The notes beneath the pieces are model-generated. The model was not told the DNA's origin. It worked only from the letters and a program-made list of their open reading frames with translations, and did not search any database. Shown in pieces: positions 14,991 through 23,518 of a stretch of DNA of 38,851 nucleotides. Position 1 is the stretch's first letter, and every line of letters starts with the position of its first letter. The position numbers and the translations under genes were made by a program. The DNA is taken from NCBI GenBank assembly GCA_038230275.1, contig JBBRNO010000049.1, positions 1-38,851 on the forward strand. Reading direction: 5' to 3'. This DNA comes from JANXXV01 sp038230275 (lineage in GTDB: Bacteria > Acidobacteriota > Terriglobia > Bryobacterales > Bryobacteraceae).

Positions 14991-16267
14991 CAGGTTGATA
15001 GCACCTCTTCCTTGAGGGCATCCTGGCTGCCCAGGTTCAGCAGGAACCGCTCGTTCTTGATGGCCTCAAAAGATCGACCGTCAGCTTCGAGCACTGCCTG
15101 CCCTCCGGCGAATTCCTGCCACCGCTGAACGATTACATCGGCGTACTTGGGATCGAGTTCGATAAGCGTGGCATTGCGCCCCAGTTTCTCGCAAGCGATC
15201 AACGTCGATCCGGAGCCGCCGAACGGATCGAAGACCAGATCACCGGCCTTGCTGCTGTTTACCAAGGCGCGTTCGATCAGTTCAACCGGCTTCATCGTCG
15301 GGTGCAATCGGTTGGCCGCGGGCTTCTTCTCCTGCCACAGGGTCGATTGTGATTTATCGCCATACCAGGCATCGCTCTGGCCGGTAGTGTGGCAATAGAA
15401 GATCGGCTCGTGCTGAAACTTGTAACGGCCGAAGCCCCAAGCGAACGTGTTCTTCGCCCAAATGATCTGGCAGCGAACTGAGAAGCCACTTGCCTCAAGT
15501 GCGTTCTGAAACTCGCGCTGATAGGACGATCCGTGGCAAATATAGACGGACGCGCCGGCCTTCACAGCTGTCCGGCAGGCCTGAAAAGCCCGTTCCAGGA
15601 AGTCTCGGAAGGCATCGGGGGACAATTTATCGCCCTGAATCTTGAGTTTTTCTGCAGTATATCCCTCATAATTGCAGTTATAGGGCGGATCGGCGAAAAC
15701 CAAATCCGCCCGGGAATCGCCGAGCAATTTGCCGACGCTCTCGACGTTGTTGCTATCACCGCAGAGCAGTCGATGACGCCCGAGAATCCACACGTCGCCG
15801 GACTTGGTAACCGGCTCTTCCGGAGTGTCCGGAACGGCATCGTCGTCGGTCAAGCCTTGTGTGACAGACTGCTCTGCGAGCAGCTTTGCGATCTCGTCCT
15901 GATCGAAGCCGGTCAAGAGTAAATCGAGGTCAGAAGCCTGTAAATCCACTAGTTCGGCACCCAGTAGCTCCATGTCCCAGGTTGCTTCTTCATGGCTGCG
16001 GTTGTCGAGCAACCGATAGGCCTTCACCTGACCTGGGCTGAGGTTCGAAGCCACATGCACCGGCACCATTTCCAAGCCCAACTTCCGGGCTGCAAGGAGC
16101 CTCGTGTGACCGCAAATAATGACGCCTTCCTCGTCGACAACAACGGGTTGCTGCCAGTTAAATTCCTTGATCGAAGCTGCGACTTTGTCGATCGCCGACT
16201 GAGGGATATTACGGGCATTTCTGGCGTATGGAATCGGTCTATCTATCGGCCATTCAACAACTTGCAT
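14990..16267 (-). CDS. DNA (adenine/cytosine-N4) methyltransferase with ParB-type N-terminal domain
   Basis: The product has 425 residues. Residues 1-95 form a ParB/Srx-like nuclease-fold domain (IPYARNARNIPQSAIDKVAASI, ICGHTRLLAARKLG). Residues about 155-405 form an amino-methyltransferase with DPPY at 193-196 before the AdoMet motif DPFGGSGST at 347-355, the beta-class order; TMKPVELIERAL precedes it. It would methylate an amino group of adenine or cytosine in DNA. An AAGGAG ribosome site lies 7 bases before the ATG. It leads the three-gene block with the terminases and has no restriction partner, as is usual for phage-encoded methyltransferases that protect or mark phage DNA. Confidence 0.93.
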   Translation of the reverse strand: MQVVEWPIDRPIPYARNARNIPQSAIDKVAASIKEFNWQQPVVVDEEGVIICGHTRLLAARKLGLEMVPVHVASNLSPGQVKAYRLLDNRSHEEATWDMELLGAELVDLQASDLDLLLTGFDQDEIAKLLAEQSVTQGLTDDDAVPDTPEEPVTKSGDVWILGRHRLLCGDSNNVESVGKLLGDSRADLVFADPPYNCNYEGYTAEKLKIQGDKLSPDAFRDFLERAFQACRTAVKAGASVYICHGSSYQREFQNALEASGFSVRCQIIWAKNTFAWGFGRYKFQHEPIFYCHTTGQSDAWYGDKSQSTLWQEKKPAANRLHPTMKPVELIERALVNSSKAGDLVFDPFGGSGSTLIACEKLGRNATLIELDPKYADVIVQRWQEFAGGQAVLEADGRSFEAIKNERFLLNLGSQDALKEEVLST

Positions 16268-16339
16268 CGAATACTCCTTAATACCCCTACCCTAAAATGG
16301 GGCGTCTCCTACGTGACTAGGCAGCAACGGTATTTAGAA

Positions 16340-16498
16340 TCAATAGCTTAGAGACTTCTTAGCCCCCCGGACCCTCTGGCCACACCTCAAGCATGTGACT
16401 GCCTTCTCTACCACCGTCTGACCCTCAACCGACGTGGGCCTCGCTTCTGCTCTTGACGCGTTCGCCAGCGTTCGATCAATCCTGAACGTTTCTTTCAT
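16340..16498 (-). CDS. Possible 52-residue CxxC protein
   Basis: An ATG at 16498 opens a 52-codon frame reading MKETFRIDRTLANASRAEAR, then PTSVEGQTVVEKAVTCLRCG, and QRVRGAKKSLSY. It has one CxxC knuckle (TCLRCG) and a basic end, as in small phage zinc-finger proteins. It lies 72 bases upstream of the ParB-methyltransferase gene on the same strand. No good ribosome site is seen, and a frame of this length can arise by chance. It may also be the end of a larger lost gene. The rest of the 16268-16652 gap shows no further gene. Confidence 0.35.
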   Translation of the reverse strand: MKETFRIDRTLANASRAEARPTSVEGQTVVEKAVTCLRCGQRVRGAKKSLSY

Positions 16499-16664
16499 CA
16501 GTCGTCAACAGTTAAGTAAGGGGAGGTGCCGATAAGGGTCTATTTGAGCTTAAGGCTGACCGTGTACAAGCCGAGTCCAGTGCCCGCTTGCCCCTCTCCG
16601 GCGCTGGCATTGCGCAGGGTCACATGCGCGAGCGCACGGGCAAGCTGTTACCGTGGGGATATCG

Positions 16665-17042
16665 ATGACCAAGAACAATCTGATTGACCGCGTAAGCGAA
16701 GCGACAAAGAGCACGAAGAAAGATGCCGAGGCTGTGGTCGATACAATCATCGACAGCATCGCCGAGGCTCTCACGAAGGGTGAGAAGGTTGACCTTCGCG
16801 GCTTCGGCATCTTTCAAGTTAGCGGAAAGAAGGAACGCCAAGGTCGGAATCCAAGAACGGGAGAGGCCGTGACCATTGCTGCCCGTAACGTGGCTGTGTT
16901 TAAGCCGAGCAGAGAACTCTCAGCGAGACTCAACGTAGGCCTTCAAGGCAGCGGTGCCGCCGTTGATGCCGACACAGCCCACGCTGTTGCCCAACTGAGC
17001 GACGAGTCTACGAAGGTTCACGGCGACAAGATCAACACTTAG
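16665..17042 (+). CDS. HU/IHF-family DNA-binding protein
   Basis: The product has 125 residues from the ATG at 16665, which has GGGG upstream; a GTG four codons earlier is less likely. The HU fold covers residues 1-90: MTKNNLIDRVSEATKSTKKD, DLRGFGIFQVSGKKERQGRN and RTGEAVTIAARNVAVFKPS. The DNA-clasping arm (RNPRTGE) is intact. A hydrophilic 30-residue tail (VDADTAHAVAQLSDESTKVH) is an extension beyond the ~90-residue norm. The protein bends and compacts DNA as a dimer. It stands alone beside the prophage block, so it may be an element-borne copy and not the housekeeping one. Confidence 0.93.
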   Translation: MTKNNLIDRVSEATKSTKKDAEAVVDTIIDSIAEALTKGEKVDLRGFGIFQVSGKKERQGRNPRTGEAVTIAARNVAVFKPSRELSARLNVGLQGSGAAVDADTAHAVAQLSDESTKVHGDKINT

Positions 17043-17707
17043 GCAAACTCGAACACGTACTCGCTTCTAGATGGAAGATCTCCGGTACGCGGCGTGTCGC
17101 AGCATGGAGGCTGCGAGACGGCAGTGGGCCAGGGTAGCCGCGTCGCTTCGCCGTGAGCCGCACGTGGGCCAGCGCCGAGGCTTTAGGCGCGAGGCTGCTG
17201 TTTAGCCGTTCCTGGGCAACATCCTTATAGGGAGTTGAATGTTGTCGTCTCCAGCGAACAACAACAAAAGAAACGGTGCCCACAATGCCCATTCTTCGTA
17301 ACGTGCTCAGGCCTAGGAACAGATTGTGGGCAGTGACTAAGATTGAAACGGTGCCCATACAGCGCGGCAAGCGGCTACGCTCGCGTTTCCAGTGGCCACA
17401 GCCGACATGTGAAGTTGAATTTTGAGTATTTTGAGTATTGTGAGGACAACTAGCGATTACAGCGGTTGCCCAAACGTAGTCGGAAGTCGTACCCGTCACC
17501 GCCGGCTATGCAACGAACGCCACCGAGAACCGAATTCTGAGGATTGTGAGGATATTGAGACGCCAGTAGGGCTGTAGGAAGGCGGTGTGTTTTGGCGGCG
17601 TCCAAAATCACACGCTGAACACTACTATTTTTGGGGTTTGGACTCCAGTTGGACTCCACCAGACACACTTTCGGCCAACCGAGGAACTGTAAGTCTATGA
17701 AACGTTT
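17043..17707. other. Repeat-rich non-coding stretch between HU and tRNA-Ala
   Basis: About 665 bases hold no convincing gene. They contain a 13-base direct repeat, GAAACGGTGCCCA, at 17270-17282 and 17345-17357, with the inverted word ATTGTGGGCA at 17323-17332 pairing with TGCCCACAAT at 17277-17286. Two related TGAG/GTGAGGA-rich stretches lie at 17418-17447 and 17532-17560. This is where the right end of an element inserted at the tRNA 3' end would lie. Confidence 0.5.
17270..17357. repeat. Direct and inverted TGCCCA repeats
   Basis: GAAACGGTGCCCA occurs twice, 75 bases apart, and TGCCCACAAT faces ATTGTGGGCA between the two copies. Alternating direct and inverted copies can form competing hairpins or serve as protein-binding sites, for example for recombination or replication of a mobile element. 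No protein is assigned. Confidence 0.5.
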
Positions 17708-17783
17708 TGGTGGACCTGAACGGGTTCGAACCGTTGACCTCTTCCATGCCATGGAAGCGCGCTCCCAACTGCGCCACAGGCCC
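17708..17783 (-). tRNA. tRNA-Ala (GGC anticodon)
   Basis: The 76-base gene on the minus strand folds into a full cloverleaf. Acceptor GGGCCTG pairs with CAGGTCC, including the G3-U70 pair that identifies alanine tRNAs. The anticodon stem CTTCC/GGAAG encloses loop ATGGCAT with anticodon GGC. The T arm is AACGG-TTCGAAC-CCGTT, and the 3' end is A-CCA, encoded in the DNA. The 3' end faces left, toward the element-rich region, as expected if an integrase used the tRNA end as its attachment site. The HD-domain gene starts about 36 bases away on the other strand. Confidence 0.96.
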
Positions 17784-17818
17784 ACTGTGTGAGGCAGTTT
17801 CATGGTAACACAGAAAGG

Positions 17819-18388
17819 ATGACTCGTCCCGAAGCAATTGAACTTCTCTACGAATTTACGAAATCGGAAAGCTTGCGCAAACACGCCTTAGCCGTCGAGG
17901 CGTGCGTCACCGCCTACGCCGCCAAATTCAGCCAGGACGAAGACACCTGGTCCGTCACTGCGCTGCTTCACGATTTCGACTACGAAATCCACCCCGAAGC
18001 CCCGGATCACCCCATGAAAGGCGAGCCCATCCTCGCCGCCCGCGGCATCAATGAAGAGATCCGCCGCGCCATTCTCTCCCATGCCAACTACAGCGGAGTC
18101 TCGCGCGACTCACTGCTCGAAAAAACGCTCTTCGCCTGCGACGAACTGGCAGGCTTTCTGACCGCCTGTTCCTATGTCCGTCCCAGCCGCAGCATCGCCG
18201 AAGTGGAAACCAAGTCAGTCCGAAAGAAACTCAAGGACAAAGCCTTCGCCCGCTCGGTGAGCCGCGACGACATCACGATGGGCGTGGAGGCCTTGGGCAT
18301 CGACCTGGACGCCCACATCGATTTCTGCCTGGCTGCCATGCAGAAGCGCGCCGCCGAGTTAGGTCTCGACGGCGCAGCATCCACTTAG
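17819..18388 (+). CDS. HD-domain (HDIG-type) phosphohydrolase-like protein
   Basis: The product has 189 residues from the ATG at 17819; a GTG ten codons upstream lies only a few bases beyond the tRNA gene and is less likely. HD-superfamily metal ligands can be seen: His22 (SLRKHALAVE), His51-Asp52 (LLHDFDYE), a further His near 88 (ILSHANY) and Asp108 (FACDELAG). This matches the common ~190-residue bacterial HD proteins of unknown substrate, possibly nucleotide phosphohydrolases. The stop overlaps by 4 bases with the convergent gene at 18385. No ribosome site is properly spaced, so a leaderless message is possible. Confidence 0.87.
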   Translation: MTRPEAIELLYEFTKSESLRKHALAVEACVTAYAAKFSQDEDTWSVTALLHDFDYEIHPEAPDHPMKGEPILAARGINEEIRRAILSHANYSGVSRDSLLEKTLFACDELAGFLTACSYVRPSRSIAEVETKSVRKKLKDKAFARSVSRDDITMGVEALGIDLDAHIDFCLAAMQKRAAELGLDGAAST

Positions 18389-19041
18389 TTCGTGGCGAAA
18401 CAATAGAAACGCCCGGCGCCGCCGGTAGCTACCAGTTCCTTCTGGCCGCAGCCCTTCGACCCGTGCGCCGCGTTCCACGAAGTGGGAACGTCACCGCCGC
18501 CCTGCCTGTCGTGATGGCCCACTTCGGCGCTGCCCTCGGCTCCGCTGCTGGTCCAGTTTCCGCATGTCTTGTCGGCGCCGGCGGGATAAGCGGTCCCATT
18601 CAACTGCGAGCCCGTCAGAATGTCGTGCTGGTTCGGTGTGTCGCCGCGGCCGTTCAGCACCGCGCCCTTCTCGCTCAGCGACGTGTCTTTCTTCAAGTTG
18701 TTATTGTCGCTGTGCAGGTCGTCCACATTCTTCGCCACCATCACACCCTTCGCGTTGAACCACGGACCTTTGCCAATCCGGTCCTTCGCATTCACCGCCG
18801 GCTTTCCGCTCGCCTCACTGGCGCTCAGGTAGGCGTGCCACTTGCGCTTGCCCGCGCCCGCCGCCTTGGCCAGCATCTGGCAATGTTGATCCGCTCCCGC
18901 CAAACCACCTAGGTCGGCGCCCTTGCCGGACCCATCGCTGGTGATGAAATACGTCATCTTCTTCGGTGTATTCTGGGCCAGGGCCGGCAGCCCAATCGCA
19001 AATACTATCGAGCATGTCAGAACACGTGCTGTCAGGTTCAT
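18385..19041 (-). CDS. Secreted protein with lectin/endostatin-like pattern
   Basis: The product has 218 residues. A clear signal peptide (1-22) ends ALPALAQ. The mature part reads MTYFITSDGSGKGADLGGLA, GADQHCQMLAKAAGAGKRKW, AYLSASE, and ends CGQKELVATGGAGRFYCFAT with a CGNWTSS segment in between. The GLAGADxxCxxxA...WxAYLS opening and the paired cysteines near the C-terminus recall endostatin/C-type-lectin-like secreted domains (DUF1554-type). It is rich in Gly, Asn and Asp. The function is unknown; extracellular binding is plausible. Divergent from the MocA-like gene. Confidence 0.75.
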   Translation of the reverse strand: MNLTARVLTCSIVFAIGLPALAQNTPKKMTYFITSDGSGKGADLGGLAGADQHCQMLAKAAGAGKRKWHAYLSASEASGKPAVNAKDRIGKGPWFNAKGVMVAKNVDDLHSDNNNLKKDTSLSEKGAVLNGRGDTPNQHDILTGSQLNGTAYPAGADKTCGNWTSSGAEGSAEVGHHDRQGGGDVPTSWNAAHGSKGCGQKELVATGGAGRFYCFATN

Positions 19042-19104
19042 GGTTAATCCTCAGGTCATCATGATATACCGTCCGCCGCGCCGTAGCATAATGAGAATCT
19101 CCCT

Positions 19105-20403
19105 ATGCTGAAAGCGGCAATCGCAGGTGTTCTTCAAGTGAAACTGATGGTGCTGGATCCCGGACATTTCCACGCCGCCCTAGTCCAGAAGGATATGTAC
19201 CCCGGCGTCTCCAGCCACGTTGCAGTCTATGCACCCCTCAGCCCAGACGTGCTGGACTACCTGAACCGCATCTCCCTGTTCAATGCGCGCAAGGACAACC
19301 CGACAGCCTGGGACATTGAGCTTCACACCGGGCCGGATTTCTTCCAGCGCATGTTGCAAGAACGCCCCGGCACCGTGGTGGTGATGACCGGGCGCAACCG
19401 GCCCAAGATCGACCGCATGCAGGCCTCGGTGGACGCCGGCTTCCACGTCCTGGCGGACAAGCCCTGGATCATCAACTCCGCCGCGATGACAAAATTGCTG
19501 CAGATCCTGGATCGCGCGGAGCAGAAAGGCGTCGTCGCCTACGACATTATGACGGAACGCTTCGAGGTCCCCTCCATCCTCCAGCGGGAACTCGTCAACG
19601 ATCCTGACGTCTTCGGAAAACAGATCCCCGGCACGGAAACCGAACCCGGCATATCGGCCAGAAGCATCCACCATTTGATGAAAGTGGTGGCTGGTGTTCC
19701 GCTCCGCCGTCCCACGTGGTTCTTTGATGTGGAAGAGTACGGAGAAGGTCTTGCCGATGTGGGCACCCATGTTGTCGACCTGATGCAATGGACCGCGTTC
19801 CCCGAACAGAAGCTCGATTATAAGACCGACGTCCGCATGGTGGCTGCGCGTCACTGGCCCACGGTCATCTCCAAGCCAGACTTCCAAAAGGTAACCGGCG
19901 AGGCTGAATTCCCGGCATCGCTAGCTCCCCACGTCAAAGACGGCAAGCTGGAATATTTCTGCAACAACCAAGTCTCGTACGCGCTCCGCGGCGTCCACGT
20001 AAAACTCGACATCCTGTGGAATTGGGAGGCGGCGGAAGGCGGCGACGTTTACGAAGCAACCTTCCGCGGCACCAATGCGCGCGTTGAGATGCGGCAGGGG
20101 AAGGCCGAGAAATTCGTTCCGGAGTTGTACGTCGTTAGCAGTAAAGGCGCCGGCGCTCTTCAACGCAAGATTGAATCGCTAAACTCCAAGTATCCGGGCT
20201 TGGCCATTGTGCAGAACGGCAACGAAGCGCGCATCGTTATTCCTGACCGCTACCGGGTGGGACATGAGGATCACTTCGCGCAGGTGACCAACCAGTTCTT
20301 CGGATACTTGAAGTCGCCGAAATCCATGCCTGCCTGGGAAAAGCCGAACATGCTGGTCAAGTATTACATCTCAACCAAGGGCGTGGAGATGAGCCGTCAA
20401 TGA
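19105..20403 (+). CDS. Gfo/Idh/MocA-like oxidoreductase with the putative-oxidoreductase C-terminal domain
   Basis: The product has 432 residues. The N-terminal region is a Rossmann-like part (LMVLDPGHFHAALVQKDMY, VVVMTGRNRPKIDRMQASVD), followed by AGFHVLADKPWII, the conserved Gfo/Idh/MocA segment with the catalytic-region lysine in DKP. The C-terminal half resembles the family-specific oxidoreductase domain found in Acidobacteria and Bacteroidetes (ISARSIHHLMK, ADVGTHVVDLMQWTAFPEQK). It probably acts on a sugar or sugar derivative with a bound nicotinamide, but the classical GxGxxG is not obvious. The stop overlaps the sulfatase ATG by 4 bases, so the two act in one pathway, likely the breakdown of sulfated glycans. 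Confidence 0.85.
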   Translation: MLKAAIAGVLQVKLMVLDPGHFHAALVQKDMYPGVSSHVAVYAPLSPDVLDYLNRISLFNARKDNPTAWDIELHTGPDFFQRMLQERPGTVVVMTGRNRPKIDRMQASVDAGFHVLADKPWIINSAAMTKLLQILDRAEQKGVVAYDIMTERFEVPSILQRELVNDPDVFGKQIPGTETEPGISARSIHHLMKVVAGVPLRRPTWFFDVEEYGEGLADVGTHVVDLMQWTAFPEQKLDYKTDVRMVAARHWPTVISKPDFQKVTGEAEFPASLAPHVKDGKLEYFCNNQVSYALRGVHVKLDILWNWEAAEGGDVYEATFRGTNARVEMRQGKAEKFVPELYVVSSKGAGALQRKIESLNSKYPGLAIVQNGNEARIVIPDRYRVGHEDHFAQVTNQFFGYLKSPKSMPAWEKPNMLVKYYISTKGVEMSRQ

Positions 20404-21827
20404 ACGTCGCATCGCGGCGCGAATTCATGCGCGCCATGGCCGCACTAGCCGCAACGCGCCCCCCGAACATTGTCTATATTCTGGCCGACGACCTGGGCTG
20501 GGGCGATCTCAATTGTTACAACCCGCAATCGGCCGTGCCCACTCCGAACGCCAATAAATTCGCGGCGCAGGGCATGCGCTTCACAGACATGCACTCGCCA
20601 TCGGCGGTCTGCACACCCACCCGCTACGGCATTCTGACGGGCCGCTACTGCTGGCGCTCGCAATTGAAGAAGGGCGTGCTATGGGGCTATTCGCCGAACC
20701 TGATTGAAGACAACCGGCTCACCGTGCCCTGCATGTTGAAGCAGAAGGGTTACTACACCGCCGGCGTTGGAAAATGGCATCTCGGATTGGGCCGGCAGGA
20801 GAAGGCCGATTACAGCCAGCCCCTACACCCGAACCCCACGGACCACGGCTTCGACTACTACTTCGGTATTCCGGCCTCGCTCGATATGGACCCATACCTC
20901 TACTTCGAGAATGATCGCGCGGTGGAGAAAGCCACGTCGAGCACCGCCGGGCAAATCGAACCTCGCGGCGTATTCTGGAGGCCCGGCCCCATCGCCCCAC
21001 ACTTCGAAATTCCAGAGGTGATGCCCACGCTCACAAACAAGGTAATCTCCATCCTAAAGGAGCGTGCCGCAAAGCCGGAGAAACCGTTCTTCCTGTATTT
21101 CCCCATGACCGCTCCGCACACACCATGGGTTCCCAAGAAGCCGTATGAAGGCAAATCGCAGGCCGGGCTCTACGGGGACTTCGTGGCGGAAGTGGACGAC
21201 ATGCTGGGCCGCGTCTTGCTTACCCTCGATGAAACCGGGCTCGCCTCCAACACGCTGGTCATCTTCACCAGCGATAACGGAGCCGATTGGAAAATCGCGG
21301 ACAAAGCCAAATACAAGCACCGCGCAAATGCGAACTGGCGCGGGGAAAAAGCCGACATCTGGGACGCGGGTCATCGCATTCCATTCATCGCCCGCTGGCC
21401 GGGCCGTATCAAGCCGAATACGGTTAGCGATCAACTGGGCTGCCTGACAGACCTGATGGCAACCACAGCCAATATCGCCGGCTACAAACTTCCTGACAGC
21501 TCCGGCGAAGACAGCTTCGATCTTTTGCCCGCTCTGCTCGGCACCGCTACTAAGCCAATCCGCGAGGCAATCGTCCATCATTCGTCGGAAGGCATGTTTT
21601 CCATCCGGCAAGGCGAATGGAAACTGGAGCTCGGTCTGGGCTCGGGCGGTTTCACACCGCCCGTTACCGCCGCTCCTGTGCCGGGTGGACCGGCAGGGCA
21701 ACTCTACAACCTGACCAAAGACCCAACGGAATCCGACAACCTATGGCTGAAGCACCCTGACGTAGTCCAACGGCTAACCGCATTGCTCCATCAATATCAG
21801 ACGCAAGGCCGCAGCCGGCCAGTCTAA
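20400..21827 (+). CDS. Exported arylsulfatase (formylglycine-dependent sulfatase)
   Basis: The product has 475 residues. A twin-arginine-like start (ASRREFMRAMAALAA) suggests export. The sulfatase core follows: NIVYILADDLGWGD with metal-binding Asp30/Asp31, then the signature CTPTR at 71-75 whose Cys71 becomes formylglycine, then GKWHLG near 120, TAPHTPW in the middle, and FTSDNGAD with further metal ligands. It hydrolyses sulfate esters, probably of polysaccharides. It is coupled to the MocA-like gene. The stop overlaps by 4 bases with the convergent glpD stop. A sulfatase-maturing enzyme is not in the window. Confidence 0.94.
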   Translation: MNVASRREFMRAMAALAATRPPNIVYILADDLGWGDLNCYNPQSAVPTPNANKFAAQGMRFTDMHSPSAVCTPTRYGILTGRYCWRSQLKKGVLWGYSPNLIEDNRLTVPCMLKQKGYYTAGVGKWHLGLGRQEKADYSQPLHPNPTDHGFDYYFGIPASLDMDPYLYFENDRAVEKATSSTAGQIEPRGVFWRPGPIAPHFEIPEVMPTLTNKVISILKERAAKPEKPFFLYFPMTAPHTPWVPKKPYEGKSQAGLYGDFVAEVDDMLGRVLLTLDETGLASNTLVIFTSDNGADWKIADKAKYKHRANANWRGEKADIWDAGHRIPFIARWPGRIKPNTVSDQLGCLTDLMATTANIAGYKLPDSSGEDSFDLLPALLGTATKPIREAIVHHSSEGMFSIRQGEWKLELGLGSGGFTPPVTAAPVPGGPAGQLYNLTKDPTESDNLWLKHPDVVQRLTALLHQYQTQGRSRPV

Positions 21828-23386
21828 AAGAGCAAGTACGATTTCGCCAACTCGCGGAACGCGAGAACTTGTTCTTCCTGCCAAGCTGCGTCGCGGCCCA
21901 ACTCCCGCGCCATCAACTCCGCCACTTGCGGAGCCATCGCAATCGCCGCGCGCGCATTCAACAGCAGCGCCCGCGTGCGCCGGGAAAGCGAATCTTCCAA
22001 CGTTCGCGCCATCTCAAATCGGGCCGCGAACACGTACTCCGCCGCGCAATACGGAAGCGCCGGATGCAGCGGGACACCCAGGCCCGCATCCGCTCGAATC
22101 AGATCCTGGATCCACATCGCATCCGACCCGTAGACGGCAAGCGATCCGAATTTCTCCGGATGCCTGTGGAATCCGTGGATATTCAACTTCTCCGTTGGAC
22201 ACGCCTTTTCCGGCAACTTCGCCAGTATCGACGCCTGATTCACGCAATCCTCAGCCATGTGCCGGTAGGTGGTCCACTTTCCTCCGGCAATCGACAACAG
22301 CCCCGAGGCATCAATGTGAATTGTGTGGTCGCGCGACAGCCCCGACGTGTTTCTCCCCGCCCCGGATTTCACCAGCGGCCGGATTCCGGCAAACACACTT
22401 AACACGTCGCTGCGGGCAGGCGCCTTGTGCAAGTACTGCGCAGCAGTGGATAGGATGAACTCTATCTCCTCTTCCATCGCCACCGGTTCTAGCGAAACCT
22501 CGTTAATCGGAGTATCGGTGGTGCCCACCAACGTATGCTCATGCCATGGAATCGCGAACATCACCCGGCCGTCGCTGGTGTGGGGCACCATGATGGCACT
22601 ATCGCCGGGAAGAAAGGACCGGTCCAACACCAGATGAATACCTTGGCTGGGCGCAAGCATCGAAACGGCGCCGGGTTCGGCCATCCTGCGCACGGCGTCC
22701 CCAAACGCGCCAGTCGCATTGATCACAACCTTCGCCCGCACAGCGAACGCATCGCCAGATTCCAGATCCAACGCGGACACTCCGTTCAGAAATCCATCGG
22801 CGTCCTTCGAAAATCCTGTCACCCGCGCGTAGTTTAAAAGCGCCGCGCCCTGTTCAGCCGCCGTCGCCATCAGATTGATCAGCAAGCGCGTGTCGTCGAA
22901 CTGGCCATCGTAGTAAACCACGCCGCCGCGCAAGCCTTCCGTCTTGATGCCGGGCAGCCGCGCCAGCGTCTCTTCGCGCGACAGAATCTCCGAATTGCCA
23001 AAGCCGTACTTACCCGAAAGCAGATTGTAGACCTTCAAGCCAAGCCCGTAAAACGGCGCTTCCCACCAATCGTAATTCGGCACCACGAACGCGAGATTAT
23101 GCACGATGTGCGGCGCATTTTGACGCAGAATTCCGCGTTCCTTCAGCGCCTCCATCACCAGCGAGATATTCCCCTGCTCCAGATACCGCACGCCGCCGTG
23201 GACCAGCTTCGTACTGCGGCTGGAAGTGCCCTTTCCGAAATCGCTCTGCTCCAGCAGCAGTACCTCGTAGCCACGCGATGCCGCATCCACCGCGATGCCC
23301 GCTCCGGTTGCGCCGCCGCCGACAATCACCATATCCCACTCGTCCGTTTGCGCCTGCACTCGGCTCAACATTTCCGCCCGGTTCAT
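21824..23386 (-). CDS. glpD: FAD-dependent glycerol-3-phosphate dehydrogenase
   Basis: The product has 520 residues from the Met at 23386, favoured because the FAD motif then lies about 20 residues in; the upstream frame is unlike the family. The N-terminus has MVIVGGGATGAGIAVDAASR, then GKGTSSRSTKLVHGGVRYLE, both hallmarks of GlpD/GlpA. KVVINATGAF and IRPLVKSG follow, and a C-terminal cap domain (ACPTEKLNIHGF through RALLLNARAA). It oxidises glycerol-3-phosphate to dihydroxyacetone phosphate and passes electrons to quinone at the inner membrane. No glpK or glpF is adjacent. The gene is divergent from the alkaline phosphatase. Confidence 0.94.
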   Translation of the reverse strand: MNRAEMLSRVQAQTDEWDMVIVGGGATGAGIAVDAASRGYEVLLLEQSDFGKGTSSRSTKLVHGGVRYLEQGNISLVMEALKERGILRQNAPHIVHNLAFVVPNYDWWEAPFYGLGLKVYNLLSGKYGFGNSEILSREETLARLPGIKTEGLRGGVVYYDGQFDDTRLLINLMATAAEQGAALLNYARVTGFSKDADGFLNGVSALDLESGDAFAVRAKVVINATGAFGDAVRRMAEPGAVSMLAPSQGIHLVLDRSFLPGDSAIMVPHTSDGRVMFAIPWHEHTLVGTTDTPINEVSLEPVAMEEEIEFILSTAAQYLHKAPARSDVLSVFAGIRPLVKSGAGRNTSGLSRDHTIHIDASGLLSIAGGKWTTYRHMAEDCVNQASILAKLPEKACPTEKLNIHGFHRHPEKFGSLAVYGSDAMWIQDLIRADAGLGVPLHPALPYCAAEYVFAARFEMARTLEDSLSRRTRALLLNARAAIAMAPQVAELMARELGRDAAWQEEQVLAFRELAKSYLLF

Positions 23387-23518
23387 ATAAGCACTGTCGC
23401 ACGCCTGAAATGCACGAACCAATTTTGCAACCAAATATTCACGCTTTTTAAACGAGACGTTGTTGTTAACTCGCTATGCTCTTGGCTGACGTTTTTCATT
23501 CACCCTTGGGGAGGTACG

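Noticed and set aside
17410..17560. CRISPR-like repeats
   Set aside because: The repeated words are short, irregular and only two; no regular repeat-spacer pattern or cas genes.
19180..19887. 235-codon leftward frame inside the MocA-like gene
   Set aside because: Antisense of a well supported gene in GC-rich sequence; no family features.
21054..21701. 215-codon leftward frame inside the sulfatase gene
   Set aside because: Antisense shadow; the sulfatase signature is on the other strand.
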